Below are positions 1 through 7,919 of a DNA stretch of 40,362 nucleotides, in pieces. The position numbers were made by a program, and so were the translations under genes. The DNA is from Methanocorpusculum petauri (lineage in GTDB: Archaea; Halobacteriota; Methanomicrobia; Methanomicrobiales; Methanocorpusculaceae). The notes under the pieces are model-generated. The model was not told the origin of the DNA. It ran no database searches and was given only the letters and a program-made list of their open reading frames with translations. How positions within the stretch are numbered: the stretch's first letter is position 1; each line of letters starts with the position of its first letter. The stretch spans positions 1 to 40,362 of the forward strand of contig NZ_JAPTGB010000020.1 in the NCBI RefSeq assembly GCF_026891975.1, read 5' to 3'.

Positions 1-303
1 TGGTGTATCTTCAATGTGGGCAGAACACAGAAAAAGAAACGCGAATCGCGCTCGCTAACGCTCGCTCCGCGAATCGCATTTGCTTTTCGTGGATGCAGCG
101 GAGCTGCCGGGATTCGTGAGGATTCGCGTTCGGTTTACCCGCATCCTGCCACGAACCGGAGACTCCCGGACTACAGAAATCCTTCATCTCATCAGTCAGT
201 CCATAACTGAACCCCCCGTGGATTCCCGTGAGGAGGCAGGCATGACTCTGCTGTGCGAATCATCGACTGCCCGGGAAGAAAAATCTAAAACCCACCCGAA
301 GGG

Positions 304-312
304 AATAATTAT
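304..312 (+). promoter_or_regulatory. Probable alaS TATA box
   Basis: The AT-rich element AATAATTAT sits in GC-richer surroundings. With the usual archaeal spacing of about 25 bases it would start transcription near 335, leaving a leader of about 30 bases that contains the repeats at 327-360. This is inferred from spacing and composition only. Confidence 0.4.
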
Positions 313-326
313 CTTACCTCCACTCT

Positions 327-360
327 AACCTATAGTGGTTATCAACCTCAGTTAGTGGTT
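327..360 (+). repeat. Tandem AACC...GGTT units in the alaS leader
   Basis: Two copies of an imperfect unit lie just before the alaS start. AACCT is at 327-331 and 344-348, and TAGTGGTT at 333-340 and 353-360. The two TAGTGGTT copies are exactly 20 bases apart, close to two helical turns. Within each unit AACC and GGTT are complementary and could pair as a small hairpin. The position fits an operator or leader element, but no function is shown. Confidence 0.4.
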
Positions 361-364
361 CTTC

Positions 365-3103
365 ATGCTTGAGAATGAATATCAGCTTGAATATTTCAAG
401 CGGGAAGGATTTGTCCGCAAAATCTGTAAAAAATGCGGAATGCCGTTCTGGACCCGGGACCCGGAACGTGAAGTCTGTGGTGATGCCCCCTGTGAACCAT
501 ACCAGTTCATCGGCAACCCCATGTTTGCCAGACACAGTGTAGAAGAAATGCGGGAAGCCTATCTCTCCTACTTCGAGAGAAACGGTCACACCCGTATCAG
601 CCGGTATCCGGTAGCCGCACGATGGCGTGATGACATTTACCTAACCATCGCATCCATTGCCGACTTCCAGCCGTACGTCACAAGTGGTGTCTGTCCTCCT
701 CCGGCAAATCCCTTAACCATCTCCCAGCCGTGCATCCGGCTCAACGACCTCGATAATGTCGGACGGTCCGGCCGCCACTTCACCTGTTTTGAGATGATGG
801 CGCATCATGCCTTTAACACCGACGACCATCCGGTGTACTGGAAGGACCACTGTGTTGAGCTGTGCAGCGGCTTTGTGGAATCCATCGGCGGTGACCTTGC
901 CAACCTCACGTTCAAGGAAAACCCGTGGTTCGGCGGTGGAAATGCCGGTGCAAGCGTCGAAGTTCTGATGGGCGGACTTGAGGTTGCAACGCTCGTCTTC
1001 ATGAACCTCTCGCGAAAGAACTCCGGCAAACCGCAGGTCATGATCGACGGCAAAGACTACTATGAGATGCCGCTTCAGATTGTGGATACCGGATACGGTC
1101 TTGAACGGTTTGCCTGGGCATCACAGGGAACACCGACCGCATATGACGCAGTCTTCCCTGAAATGATTCCCCGTCTTCTGAATGCCGCAGGCATGGAAGA
1201 CCGCCTCGACAATCCGGAATTTGCGCACATTCTCGGTATGAACGCAAAGTTCGCCGGACTCATGGACATCCGCGGCGAAAAACTGCACGACCTCCGGCAG
1301 AAAGTAGCTGACGCAACCGGAGTCTCCCTCGCAAAACTGGAAGAAATGATTGTCCCGATGGAGAACATCTACGCACTCTGCGACCACACCCGCTGCCTTG
1401 CCTACATGCTCGGCGACTTAATCGTCCCCTCCAACGTCCGCGAAGGATATCTTGCACGTCTGGTTCTGCGCCGCAGCATCAGAATGATGCAGGAAGCAGG
1501 CGTTGACGAAGATCTCGGTGACCTTGTTGTGGCCCAGATGGAAAAGATTGGTCTCTCCCAGTTCGAACAGGAACCCTCAATCGTCCGTGAAATCATCAGC
1601 CGCGAGGTCGAAAAATACGACGCAACCATTGAGCGCGGAACCCGCACCGTGCAGCGTGTCGGCCAGACCTATGTCAAAAAGAACCAGCCGGTACCACTTG
1701 AAGAACTTATCACACTCTACGACTCCCACGGCATTCCTGTTGATCTGATGGGCCGGATTCTGACCGAGACCGGCGCACAGTTCGAGATTCCGGACGACTT
1801 CGACTCCCAGATAGCCGACATGCACTCGGAAAACGAGGGAGTTAAACCCGAATCCCCGCTCGCCAGATATGCGGAGCGTATTGCCGGCCTTCCTGCAACC
1901 CGCCGGAGCTATTACGAACGGCCGACCGACATGGAATTTGAGGCAACCATTGTGGACGTCTTTGACGACTACGTCATTCTGGATCACACCCTGTTCTATC
2001 CTGAAGGCGGAGGTCAGCCGTCCGATACCGGAACATTTGTCACAATTGATGCGATGATCCGCGTTGATGAGGTGGTAAAATCAGGCGATGTGATTCTTCA
2101 CAAAGTCCGCAGTCCCGGACTCAAACGCGGCGACCGGGTAAAAGGTGTTGTTGACGAGGAGCGCCGCTGGGCACTCATGCGCCATCACTCCGGAACCCAC
2201 GTCATTCTCCGTGCGGCAAAAGAGGTTCTCGGCCCCCATATCCACCAGGCAGGATCCCAGCTCTCCACCGATACCGCCCGGCTTGACATCCGGCATTATA
2301 CCCACATCACGCCGGAACAGTTCAAACAGATCGAAATCGTGGCAAACCGCCTGGTGATGGAGAACCTGCCGGTCATGATCAAGACGGAAAGCCGCACAAA
2401 AGCAGAACAAAAGTTCGGCTTCGCTCTGTATCAGGGCGGCGTACCCCCGGGAAAAGAACTGCGCATTGTGCAGATGGGTGCTGAAGTACAGGCCTGTGCA
2501 GGAACACACTGTCAGAGCACCGGCGAGATCGGTCCCATCAAACTTCTGCGTCTGGAACATATTCAGGACGGTGTGGAGCGTGTCGAGTTTGCCGCAGGAT
2601 TTGCCGCACTTGATGCAATGCAGCACATTCAGACACTCCTGAACACCTCTGCCGATACCCTGTCCGTGCAGACTGAAAACCTGCCCGCATCCGTTGAGCG
2701 GTTCTTCACCGAATGGAAAGACCAGCGCAAAGAGATCGAACGCCTGCGGGCAAAGATTGCAGAACTGGAACTCTCCCGTCTGGAGGGAATTGTGGTAAAC
2801 GGCGTAGAAGTCGTCATCAAACAGGTGGATGTTTCGCGCAAAGAACTTGTCACCGTTGCCGGAGCAGTTGCAGGCCGCGGCGGTGTTGCGGTTCTGATTA
2901 CCACCGCTGACGGCATCGGTGTTGTTGCAGCGTCCGGTGTCACTGAAAAAATCCATGCCGGACAGCTTGTTTCGGCGGTCTGCGCCGAACTCGGCGGCAA
3001 AGGCGGAGGTAAAGAAAACCTCGCGCAGGGTGCAGGTGTAGATGCCGCAAAGATTGCGGATGCGATCGCAAAGGCCGATGATTTCATCAGAGCACAGCTC
3101 TGA
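365..3103 (+). CDS. alaS: Alanyl-tRNA synthetase, archaeal type
   Basis: This cytoplasmic enzyme charges tRNA-Ala with alanine and hydrolyses mischarged Ser- or Gly-tRNA-Ala. The 912-residue product has the archaeal N-terminal extension with a cysteine pair near residue 20 (CKKCG), a class II catalytic core, and an editing domain with the zinc-site motifs HHSGTH (H608, H612) and CAGTH (C711, H715). A glycine-rich C-Ala/DHHA1-like region near the end contains GGKGGGKENLAQG. Length and domain order are normal for archaeal AlaRS. The ATG at 365 directly precedes the conserved N-terminal extension, so the start is well supported. The gene is monocistronic: a T-run follows the stop and the next operon has its own upstream region. 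A long antisense open frame (2081-3151, minus) is a composition shadow. Confidence 0.97.
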   Translation: MLENEYQLEYFKREGFVRKICKKCGMPFWTRDPEREVCGDAPCEPYQFIGNPMFARHSVEEMREAYLSYFERNGHTRISRYPVAARWRDDIYLTIASIADFQPYVTSGVCPPPANPLTISQPCIRLNDLDNVGRSGRHFTCFEMMAHHAFNTDDHPVYWKDHCVELCSGFVESIGGDLANLTFKENPWFGGGNAGASVEVLMGGLEVATLVFMNLSRKNSGKPQVMIDGKDYYEMPLQIVDTGYGLERFAWASQGTPTAYDAVFPEMIPRLLNAAGMEDRLDNPEFAHILGMNAKFAGLMDIRGEKLHDLRQKVADATGVSLAKLEEMIVPMENIYALCDHTRCLAYMLGDLIVPSNVREGYLARLVLRRSIRMMQEAGVDEDLGDLVVAQMEKIGLSQFEQEPSIVREIISREVEKYDATIERGTRTVQRVGQTYVKKNQPVPLEELITLYDSHGIPVDLMGRILTETGAQFEIPDDFDSQIADMHSENEGVKPESPLARYAERIAGLPATRRSYYERPTDMEFEATIVDVFDDYVILDHTLFYPEGGGQPSDTGTFVTIDAMIRVDEVVKSGDVILHKVRSPGLKRGDRVKGVVDEERRWALMRHHSGTHVILRAAKEVLGPHIHQAGSQLSTDTARLDIRHYTHITPEQFKQIEIVANRLVMENLPVMIKTESRTKAEQKFGFALYQGGVPPGKELRIVQMGAEVQACAGTHCQSTGEIGPIKLLRLEHIQDGVERVEFAAGFAALDAMQHIQTLLNTSADTLSVQTENLPASVERFFTEWKDQRKEIERLRAKIAELELSRLEGIVVNGVEVVIKQVDVSRKELVTVAGAVAGRGGVAVLITTADGIGVVAASGVTEKIHAGQLVSAVCAELGGKGGGKENLAQGAGVDAAKIADAIAKADDFIRAQL

Positions 3104-3115
3104 TTTTCTTTTTTT
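3104..3115 (+). terminator. T-run after alaS
   Basis: A TTTTCTTTTTTT tract begins immediately after the alaS stop codon. Archaeal RNA polymerase terminates at such T-runs without needing a hairpin. It separates alaS from the kor operon. Confidence 0.55.
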
Positions 3116-3146
3116 GAGTTGCATCATCTGCAAAACCACGCCGCGC

Positions 3147-3159
3147 GACACACTGTGTC
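3147..3159. promoter_or_regulatory. 13-bp palindrome upstream of the kor operon
   Basis: GACACACTGTGTC is a perfect inverted repeat around a central C (GACACA / TGTGTC), about 83 bases upstream of the korD start in an otherwise gene-free spacer. The size and position suit a dimeric regulator's operator. No regulator can be named. Confidence 0.35.
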
Positions 3160-3241
3160 ACACTATCGCAGACACCAATTCCGCAGGTACTCATACGAGA
3201 ACTTTTACCCTTTTCCGGATGCATAATATAAGCAGTATCTA

Positions 3242-3514
3242 ATGAAGCTCGTCATCGATGAACACCGCTGCAAAGGCTGCAACCTTTGTACCCAGGTATG
3301 TCCCTACCGGATATTTCAGGAAGGAAAACAGCCGGGTCCCCGCGGTTATGTAATACCTGTCCTTGACCATCCCGAGCGCTGCACCAACTGCCGCCTGCAA
3401 ATCATGTACGGTCGCCAGCTCTGCGGGATGTGTCAGATGACCTGTCCGGATCAGGCCATTCTCTGGACAGAGGAAAAACCCTACGAAGCACACAAAGTGG
3501 TGATTGAATATTGA
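3242..3514 (+). CDS. korD: 2-oxoglutarate:ferredoxin oxidoreductase, delta (ferredoxin-like) subunit
   Basis: This is the electron-transfer subunit of the four-subunit enzyme that interconverts succinyl-CoA + CO2 + reduced ferredoxin and 2-oxoglutarate. The 90-residue protein has two cysteine clusters: CKGCNLCTQVCP near residues 11-22, and CTNC followed by CGMCQMTCP in the second half, enough to ligate two 4Fe-4S clusters. The start at 3242 places the typical MxLxIDExxCKGC opening. The gene is first in the operon korD-korA-korB-korC-sucC-sucD-dacZ. Its stop overlaps the TTG start of korA by 4 bases. Methanogens use this arm mainly to make 2-oxoglutarate for glutamate synthesis. A related porD is the alternative, but the downstream suc genes favour kor. 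Confidence 0.9.
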   Translation: MKLVIDEHRCKGCNLCTQVCPYRIFQEGKQPGPRGYVIPVLDHPERCTNCRLQIMYGRQLCGMCQMTCPDQAILWTEEKPYEAHKVVIEY

Positions 3515-4644
3515 CCGATAAAACCGAGTTCCTCAACGGAAACACCGCCTGTGCCGAGGGTGCAATTGCTGCCGGATGCCGGTTCTTTGCCGGATACCCG
3601 ATCACTCCTTCCACCGAAGTTGCCGAACGCATGGCCGCCCGCCTTCCCAAAGTCGGCGGAACCTTCATCCAGATGGAGGACGAACTCGCCAGCATGGCCG
3701 CAATCATCGGCGGTGCATGGGCAGGGGCACGCACCATGACCGCAACCTCAGGCCCCGGATTCTCCCTCATGATGGAAAACATCGGCTATGCCGCCATGAC
3801 CGAAACCCCCTGCGTTGTGGTCAACGTCCAGCGGGGCGGTCCGTCCACCGGCCAGCCCACCATGGCAGCTCAGGGCGACATGATGCAGGCACGGTTCGGC
3901 TCGCACGGCGATTACAGCATCATTGCCCTGTCTCCCTCATCAGTACAGGAGATGTTTGATCTGACCGTCAAAGCCTTCAACCTTGCCGACCGGTTCCGCA
4001 CCCCGGTCTTCCTGATGGCGGATGAAACCATCGGCCACATGCGCGAAAAGGTTGTTCTGCGGGACAACGTTGAGATCACTCCGCGCCGCGAGCTCACCGC
4101 AGGAGAACTCCCCTGCCACCCGGACGAACGCGGCGTGCCGGGCTTCGGCACCTTCGGCAACGGACACGGCGTCCACATCACCGGACTTACCCATGACGAG
4201 CGGGGATATCCGGCAACCGACTCCGCAGACCTGCACGAAAACCTTGTCCGGCGACAGGTCGGAAAGATCGAAAACTTCCGAAACGAGATCGCAGATGTTG
4301 ACATCGTAAACCCTGACGCAGAAATCGTCTTCGTCAGTTACGGAGCGCCGACCAGAGCCGTCCAGCAGCTTCTTGCCGACTATCCGGGAATGTACGGTCA
4401 CCTCAACCTCAGAATTGTCTGGCCCTTCCCGGATGCAAAACTCGCCGGGTTCCCGAATGCCAAAGCCTTCGTTGTTCCCGAGATGAACCTCGGCCAGATA
4501 GCCCGTGAGGTCCGCATGCACACCAACGTTCCGGTTGTCACCGCCCCCAAACTTGGCGGCGCACTCCACACCGTTGACGAGCTCAGACACGCCGCAGACG
4601 TTGCAGCGACTGCGACCAAAACCTTCACGGAGGTAGTCCTGTGA
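3511..4644 (+). CDS. korA: 2-oxoglutarate:ferredoxin oxidoreductase, alpha subunit
   Basis: The alpha subunit of the 2-oxoacid:ferredoxin oxidoreductase complex binds the substrate and helps bind thiamine pyrophosphate. The 377-residue product contains the hallmark FAGYPITPSTEVAE near residues 26-39, the region IQMEDELASMAAIIGGAWAG, and TATSGPGFSLMMEN, all typical of KorA. The start is TTG at 3511, overlapping the korD stop (3512-3514); no better ATG lies upstream in frame. The C-terminal part carries the domain II fold ending in a TAPKLGG-type segment. The 4-base overlaps on both sides (korD, korB) argue for translational coupling and equal subunit synthesis. The low-efficiency TTG start is unusual for a catalytic subunit and may depend on re-initiation from korD. 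Confidence 0.95.
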   Translation: MTDKTEFLNGNTACAEGAIAAGCRFFAGYPITPSTEVAERMAARLPKVGGTFIQMEDELASMAAIIGGAWAGARTMTATSGPGFSLMMENIGYAAMTETPCVVVNVQRGGPSTGQPTMAAQGDMMQARFGSHGDYSIIALSPSSVQEMFDLTVKAFNLADRFRTPVFLMADETIGHMREKVVLRDNVEITPRRELTAGELPCHPDERGVPGFGTFGNGHGVHITGLTHDERGYPATDSADLHENLVRRQVGKIENFRNEIADVDIVNPDAEIVFVSYGAPTRAVQQLLADYPGMYGHLNLRIVWPFPDAKLAGFPNAKAFVVPEMNLGQIAREVRMHTNVPVVTAPKLGGALHTVDELRHAADVAATATKTFTEVVL

Positions 4645-5429
4645 CCCTCGAAGACTGGTACCGTCAGGACCGGCTGCCCCACATCTACTGTGCCGGCTGT
4701 GGAAACGGAACCATCCTCAACTGCACACTCCGGGCTGTAAACGAACTCGGTCTGGATCAGGACAGAACAACCTTCGTCTCCGGCATCGGCTGTTCATCGC
4801 GTGCATCCGGCTACACCTCAAGCGATTCCCTACACACCACCCATGGTCGGGCACTGCCGTTCGCAACCGGCGTCAAACTCGTAAAACCGGAGAACAACGT
4901 CATCGTCTTCACCGGTGACGGCGACCTCTCCGCGATCGGCGGCAACCATTTTATTCATGCATGCCGGCGAAATATTGACCTCACCGTCATCTGCATGAAC
5001 AACAACATCTACGGCATGACCGGCGGACAGGGAAGTCCCTGCACCCCTTACGGCGCAATAACCACCACAACTCCTTACGGCATGCATGAAATGCCGTTTG
5101 ATCTCTGTGCCGTGGCAGAAGCCGCAGGAGCGAACTATGTCGCACGCTGGACTTCTTTCCATGTCAAGGAACTCACCGAAGCAATCCGCATTGGAATTGA
5201 AACACCGGGTCTCTCCTTCATAGAGGTCATGGCCCAGTGCCCGACATCATTCGGCAGCAAAAACAAAATGAAACAGGTCTCCCAGATGATCGACATGTTC
5301 CGTACAAACGCTGTCCTCAAAGGAAAAGCCGAACGCGACGCCGCAGCCGGCATCCCGCTCGCTCCCGGAAAATTCATCGTCGGTGAACTTGTCCGGCGCA
5401 GCAACCCGGTTCTTGGAGGCAGATCATGA
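4641..5429 (+). CDS. korB: 2-oxoglutarate:ferredoxin oxidoreductase, beta subunit
   Basis: The beta subunit carries the thiamine pyrophosphate site and the inner 4Fe-4S cluster. The 262-residue protein opens with CAGCGNG (near residue 15), has IGCSSR, and contains the TPP/Mg motif GDGDLSAIGGNH followed by NNNIYGMTGGQ. Later it has AQCPTSFGSKNKM, whose cysteine matches the family cluster ligand. The start is GTG at 4641, overlapping the korA TGA, with a strong GGAGGT ribosome binding site at 4629-4634. It ends in a 4-base ATGA overlap with korC. Everything expected of the family is present. Confidence 0.95.
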   Translation: MTLEDWYRQDRLPHIYCAGCGNGTILNCTLRAVNELGLDQDRTTFVSGIGCSSRASGYTSSDSLHTTHGRALPFATGVKLVKPENNVIVFTGDGDLSAIGGNHFIHACRRNIDLTVICMNNNIYGMTGGQGSPCTPYGAITTTTPYGMHEMPFDLCAVAEAAGANYVARWTSFHVKELTEAIRIGIETPGLSFIEVMAQCPTSFGSKNKMKQVSQMIDMFRTNAVLKGKAERDAAAGIPLAPGKFIVGELVRRSNPVLGGRS

Positions 5430-5962
5430 GACAGGAAGTCCGCTTCTCCGGACTTGGCGGCCAGGGAATCATCACCGCCGCTGTCATTCTCGGTCGCGCT
5501 GCAGCACTTTACGGTGGAAAACATGTCGTCCAGACCCAGAGCTACGGCCCGGAGGCACGCGGCGGTGCAAGTGCATCCGCCGTTATCATCTCCGACGAAC
5601 CGATCCACTACCCGAAGGTCACCGATCCGCACATCTATGCGATCATGTCCGAGGAAGCATACAAAAAATACGGTGCAAATGCATCTACTGATGCAATCAT
5701 GCTGGTTGACCCGGGATATGTCACCAGCCGCCCGGACTGTACCTGCTACGAAGTTGCCGCGACCGCCGAAGCAAAAGCCCGGCTGGGAAAACCGGTCTTT
5801 GCCAACGTCATCATGCTCGGCGGCCTTCTCGAAGCAACCGGCATCATCAGCTATGAAGCACTTGAGCACGCAGTTCTCGACAGCGTTCCCAAAGGCACCG
5901 AAGAAAACAATAAAAAAGCTCTTGCCATCGGCATGGAGCTGGTACGAGAGCAGAGACCATGA
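5426..5962 (+). CDS. korC: 2-oxoglutarate:ferredoxin oxidoreductase, gamma subunit
   Basis: The 178-residue gamma subunit of the Kor complex belongs to the 2-oxoacid:acceptor oxidoreductase gamma family. It opens with RFSGLGGQGIITAAVILGRAA (residues 7-27) and has QSYGPEARGGASASAVIIS (residues 38-56), both family signatures; this subunit takes part in CoA handling in characterised relatives. The ATG at 5426 overlaps the korB stop and is preceded by GGAGG at 5415-5419. It ends by overlapping sucC. No anomalies were seen. Confidence 0.94.
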   Translation: MRQEVRFSGLGGQGIITAAVILGRAAALYGGKHVVQTQSYGPEARGGASASAVIISDEPIHYPKVTDPHIYAIMSEEAYKKYGANASTDAIMLVDPGYVTSRPDCTCYEVAATAEAKARLGKPVFANVIMLGGLLEATGIISYEALEHAVLDSVPKGTEENNKKALAIGMELVREQRP

Positions 5963-7047
5963 AATTCCGTGAACACGAAGCAAAACAGATCTTCCGGGAA
6001 GCAGGCATCCCGGTTCCAAACAGTGAACTCATCAGCCGTGCCGGTGAAGCACCCGCGGCCCAGGCACGGGTTGCAGACCGTGTCGTCCTCAAAGCACAGG
6101 TGGACGTTGGCGGCCGCGGAAAAGCGGGCGGTATTCTTCCTGCAACCGACGAAAATATTGCAGACATTGCAAAAGAACTGTTCGGAAAGACCATCAAGGG
6201 ACTTCCGGTAGAGCAGGTACTGGTTGAAGAAGCGCTTGATATCCAGCACGAGTATTATCTCAGCATTACCATCGACCGCTCTGCCAAGATGCCGGTTATC
6301 CTCTTCTCCGAGGAAGGCGGTGTAGAGATTGAAACGCTTGCAAAGGAAAAACCCGGAGCTCTCCGCCGCGCTTTTATCGATCCCTGCTTCCGGGACGTCC
6401 CCGACTTCATTCTGCGCAATGTCTTGGGTTCCGCCCCGAAATCCATCGGCCCGGTCATCAATGCTCTCTATCATGTCTACTGCAAGACCGACGCGATCCT
6501 TGCCGAAATCAATCCTCTTGTGATGACCCCGAAAGGTGTTATTGCCGCGGACGGCAAAATTGTGCTCGACGACAACGCACTTGTTCGTCAGGGAATCTCC
6601 GAGAATCGCGACTTAACTCCCCGTGAAGCGGAAGCGGAAAAGCACGGATTCTCTTACGTGGAGCTGGACGGCAACATCGGTGTCATCGGCAACGGTGCAG
6701 GTCTGACCATGGCAACACTTGACATCATCGCCCATTACAACGGTCGTGCTGCAAATTTCCTTGATGTCGGCGGCGGTGCCGGATTTGAACGGGTGGCGCG
6801 TGCAGTGCGTCTTGTCGCCTCCATGCCCGGCGTGAAGGTGATTGTGGTCAATCTTCTCGGGGGTATCACCCGCTGCGATGAGGTTGCCCACGGCATCATT
6901 AATGCCGGTGTCCCCCAGCCGGTGATCGTCCGGCTTGCCGGAACAAACGAGGCTGAGGGCCGCAGACTTCTCGAAGAGAAAGGTTACTCCATGCTTGATA
7001 CAATGGACAAAGCCATCCGTGCCGCAGTGGAGGTGGCAAACAAATGA
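5959..7047 (+). CDS. sucC: Succinyl-CoA synthetase (ADP-forming), beta subunit
   Basis: With SucD this enzyme interconverts succinate + CoA + ATP and succinyl-CoA + ADP + Pi, feeding succinyl-CoA directly to the Kor complex encoded upstream. The 362-residue product begins MKFREHEAKQIFREAGIPVP, the classic ATP-grasp N-terminus. It has the nucleotide-binding segment VVLKAQVDVGGRGKAGGI, the EINPLV motif near residue 182, and a C-terminal CoA-ligase-like half with NGAGLTMATLD, FLDVGGGA and VNLLGGITRCDEVA. The ATG overlaps korC by 4 bases, and the 3' end overlaps sucD. Length is slightly short of the bacterial form (about 388) but normal for archaea. Confidence 0.95.
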   Translation: MKFREHEAKQIFREAGIPVPNSELISRAGEAPAAQARVADRVVLKAQVDVGGRGKAGGILPATDENIADIAKELFGKTIKGLPVEQVLVEEALDIQHEYYLSITIDRSAKMPVILFSEEGGVEIETLAKEKPGALRRAFIDPCFRDVPDFILRNVLGSAPKSIGPVINALYHVYCKTDAILAEINPLVMTPKGVIAADGKIVLDDNALVRQGISENRDLTPREAEAEKHGFSYVELDGNIGVIGNGAGLTMATLDIIAHYNGRAANFLDVGGGAGFERVARAVRLVASMPGVKVIVVNLLGGITRCDEVAHGIINAGVPQPVIVRLAGTNEAEGRRLLEEKGYSMLDTMDKAIRAAVEVANK

Positions 7048-7919
7048 TCTACGCAGACAAGGACACGGAAATTCTGGTGCAGGGGGCAACCGGTTCCCAG
7101 GGAGCATTCCACATCAATCTGATGAACCGGTACGCAAAAGAGATCGGTGGTCGCGGCGTTGTTGCCGGTATGACTCCCGGCAAAGGCGGTCAGCAGGTAC
7201 ACGGCGTCCCGGTGTACAACACCGTCTGGGATGCAATGGATCACCACGACATCGGTGCATCCGTCATCTTTGTCCCGGCCGGCGGCTGCGGCGACGCCAT
7301 TATGGAGGCAGCAGATGCCCGAATCCCGACAGCCGTTGTCATCACCGAGCACATTCCCGTGCATGATGTGATGCAGGCTATTGCCTATGCCAAAACCTGC
7401 GGAACCAAGGTTATCGGCCCGAACTGTCCGGGATTCTTAATTCCGGATGAGTGCAAACTTGGTATCATCCCAACAAATTTATGCCGCAAAGGCGATATTG
7501 GAGTAGTTTCACGCAGCGGTACGTTGACGTATGAGGTCATCTCGGAGCTGTCGCTTGCAGGACTCGGCCAGTCAGGCATCATCGGCATCGGCGGTGATCC
7601 GATCATCGGCCAGACATTTTCCGATGTGATGGACGTGTTCGTTGCAGACGGCAGAACCCGTGCCACCGTTCTGATCGGTGAAGTCGGCGGAAATCTGGAA
7701 ATCCGCGGTGCAAAACGTGCACTATCGCTCGGCATGCCGGTTATTGCCTACATTGCCGGAATCTCTGCCCCCAAAGAAAAACGCATGGGCCATGCCGGTG
7801 CGATCGTCGAAGGCGGCGAGAGCGATGCCGCATCCAAGATTGAACGACTGAGAAATCTCGGCATTCCGGTCGCAACCCGCCCGTCAGAGATTCCGCTGCT
7901 GGTAAAGGAGGTCCTATGA
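7044..7919 (+). CDS. sucD: Succinyl-CoA synthetase (ADP-forming), alpha subunit
   Basis: The alpha subunit binds CoA and carries the phosphohistidine. The 291-residue product has the Rossmann/CoA-binding opening VQGATGSQGAFH (residues 11-22), MTPGKGGQQVHGVPVYNTV, the GPNCPGFLIPDECKLGI segment, SRSGTLTYEV, and the active-site histidine in GHAGAIVEGG near residue 250. A GGAGGTGG ribosome binding site (7029-7036) lies ahead of the ATG, which overlaps the sucC stop. Its own stop overlaps the start of the diadenylate cyclase gene, preceded by GGAGGT. All expected motifs are intact. Confidence 0.96.
   Translation: MIYADKDTEILVQGATGSQGAFHINLMNRYAKEIGGRGVVAGMTPGKGGQQVHGVPVYNTVWDAMDHHDIGASVIFVPAGGCGDAIMEAADARIPTAVVITEHIPVHDVMQAIAYAKTCGTKVIGPNCPGFLIPDECKLGIIPTNLCRKGDIGVVSRSGTLTYEVISELSLAGLGQSGIIGIGGDPIIGQTFSDVMDVFVADGRTRATVLIGEVGGNLEIRGAKRALSLGMPVIAYIAGISAPKEKRMGHAGAIVEGGESDAASKIERLRNLGIPVATRPSEIPLLVKEVL

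Larger units (their letters stand above)
1..364. other. Intergenic stretch before alaS with short repeats
   Basis: I see no convincing gene in these 364 bases. The short open frames here have no recognisable domain, no ribosome binding site and unusual composition. The left part holds short direct repeats: CGCGAATCGC occurs at 40-49 and 68-77, and GCTCGCT at 50-56 and 60-66, giving a GC-rich low-complexity block. The right part is the alaS promoter and leader. A TATA-like element AATAATTAT lies at about 304-312. The window edge cuts off whatever lies to the left, so the 3' end of an upstream transcript cannot be excluded. Confidence 0.5.

Noticed and set aside
80-328. Short open frames before alaS
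   Set aside because: They overlap each other in different frames, have no domain, and run through the alaS promoter region.
2081-3151. Long antisense open frame (356 codons) across the alaS 3' half
   Set aside because: It lies wholly opposite the well-conserved alaS editing domain, shows no recognisable domain and is explained by codon composition of the sense strand.
5135-6019. Antisense open frame (294 codons) across korB/korC
   Set aside because: It is opposite two overlapping, clearly real kor genes and has no family motif or ribosome binding site.
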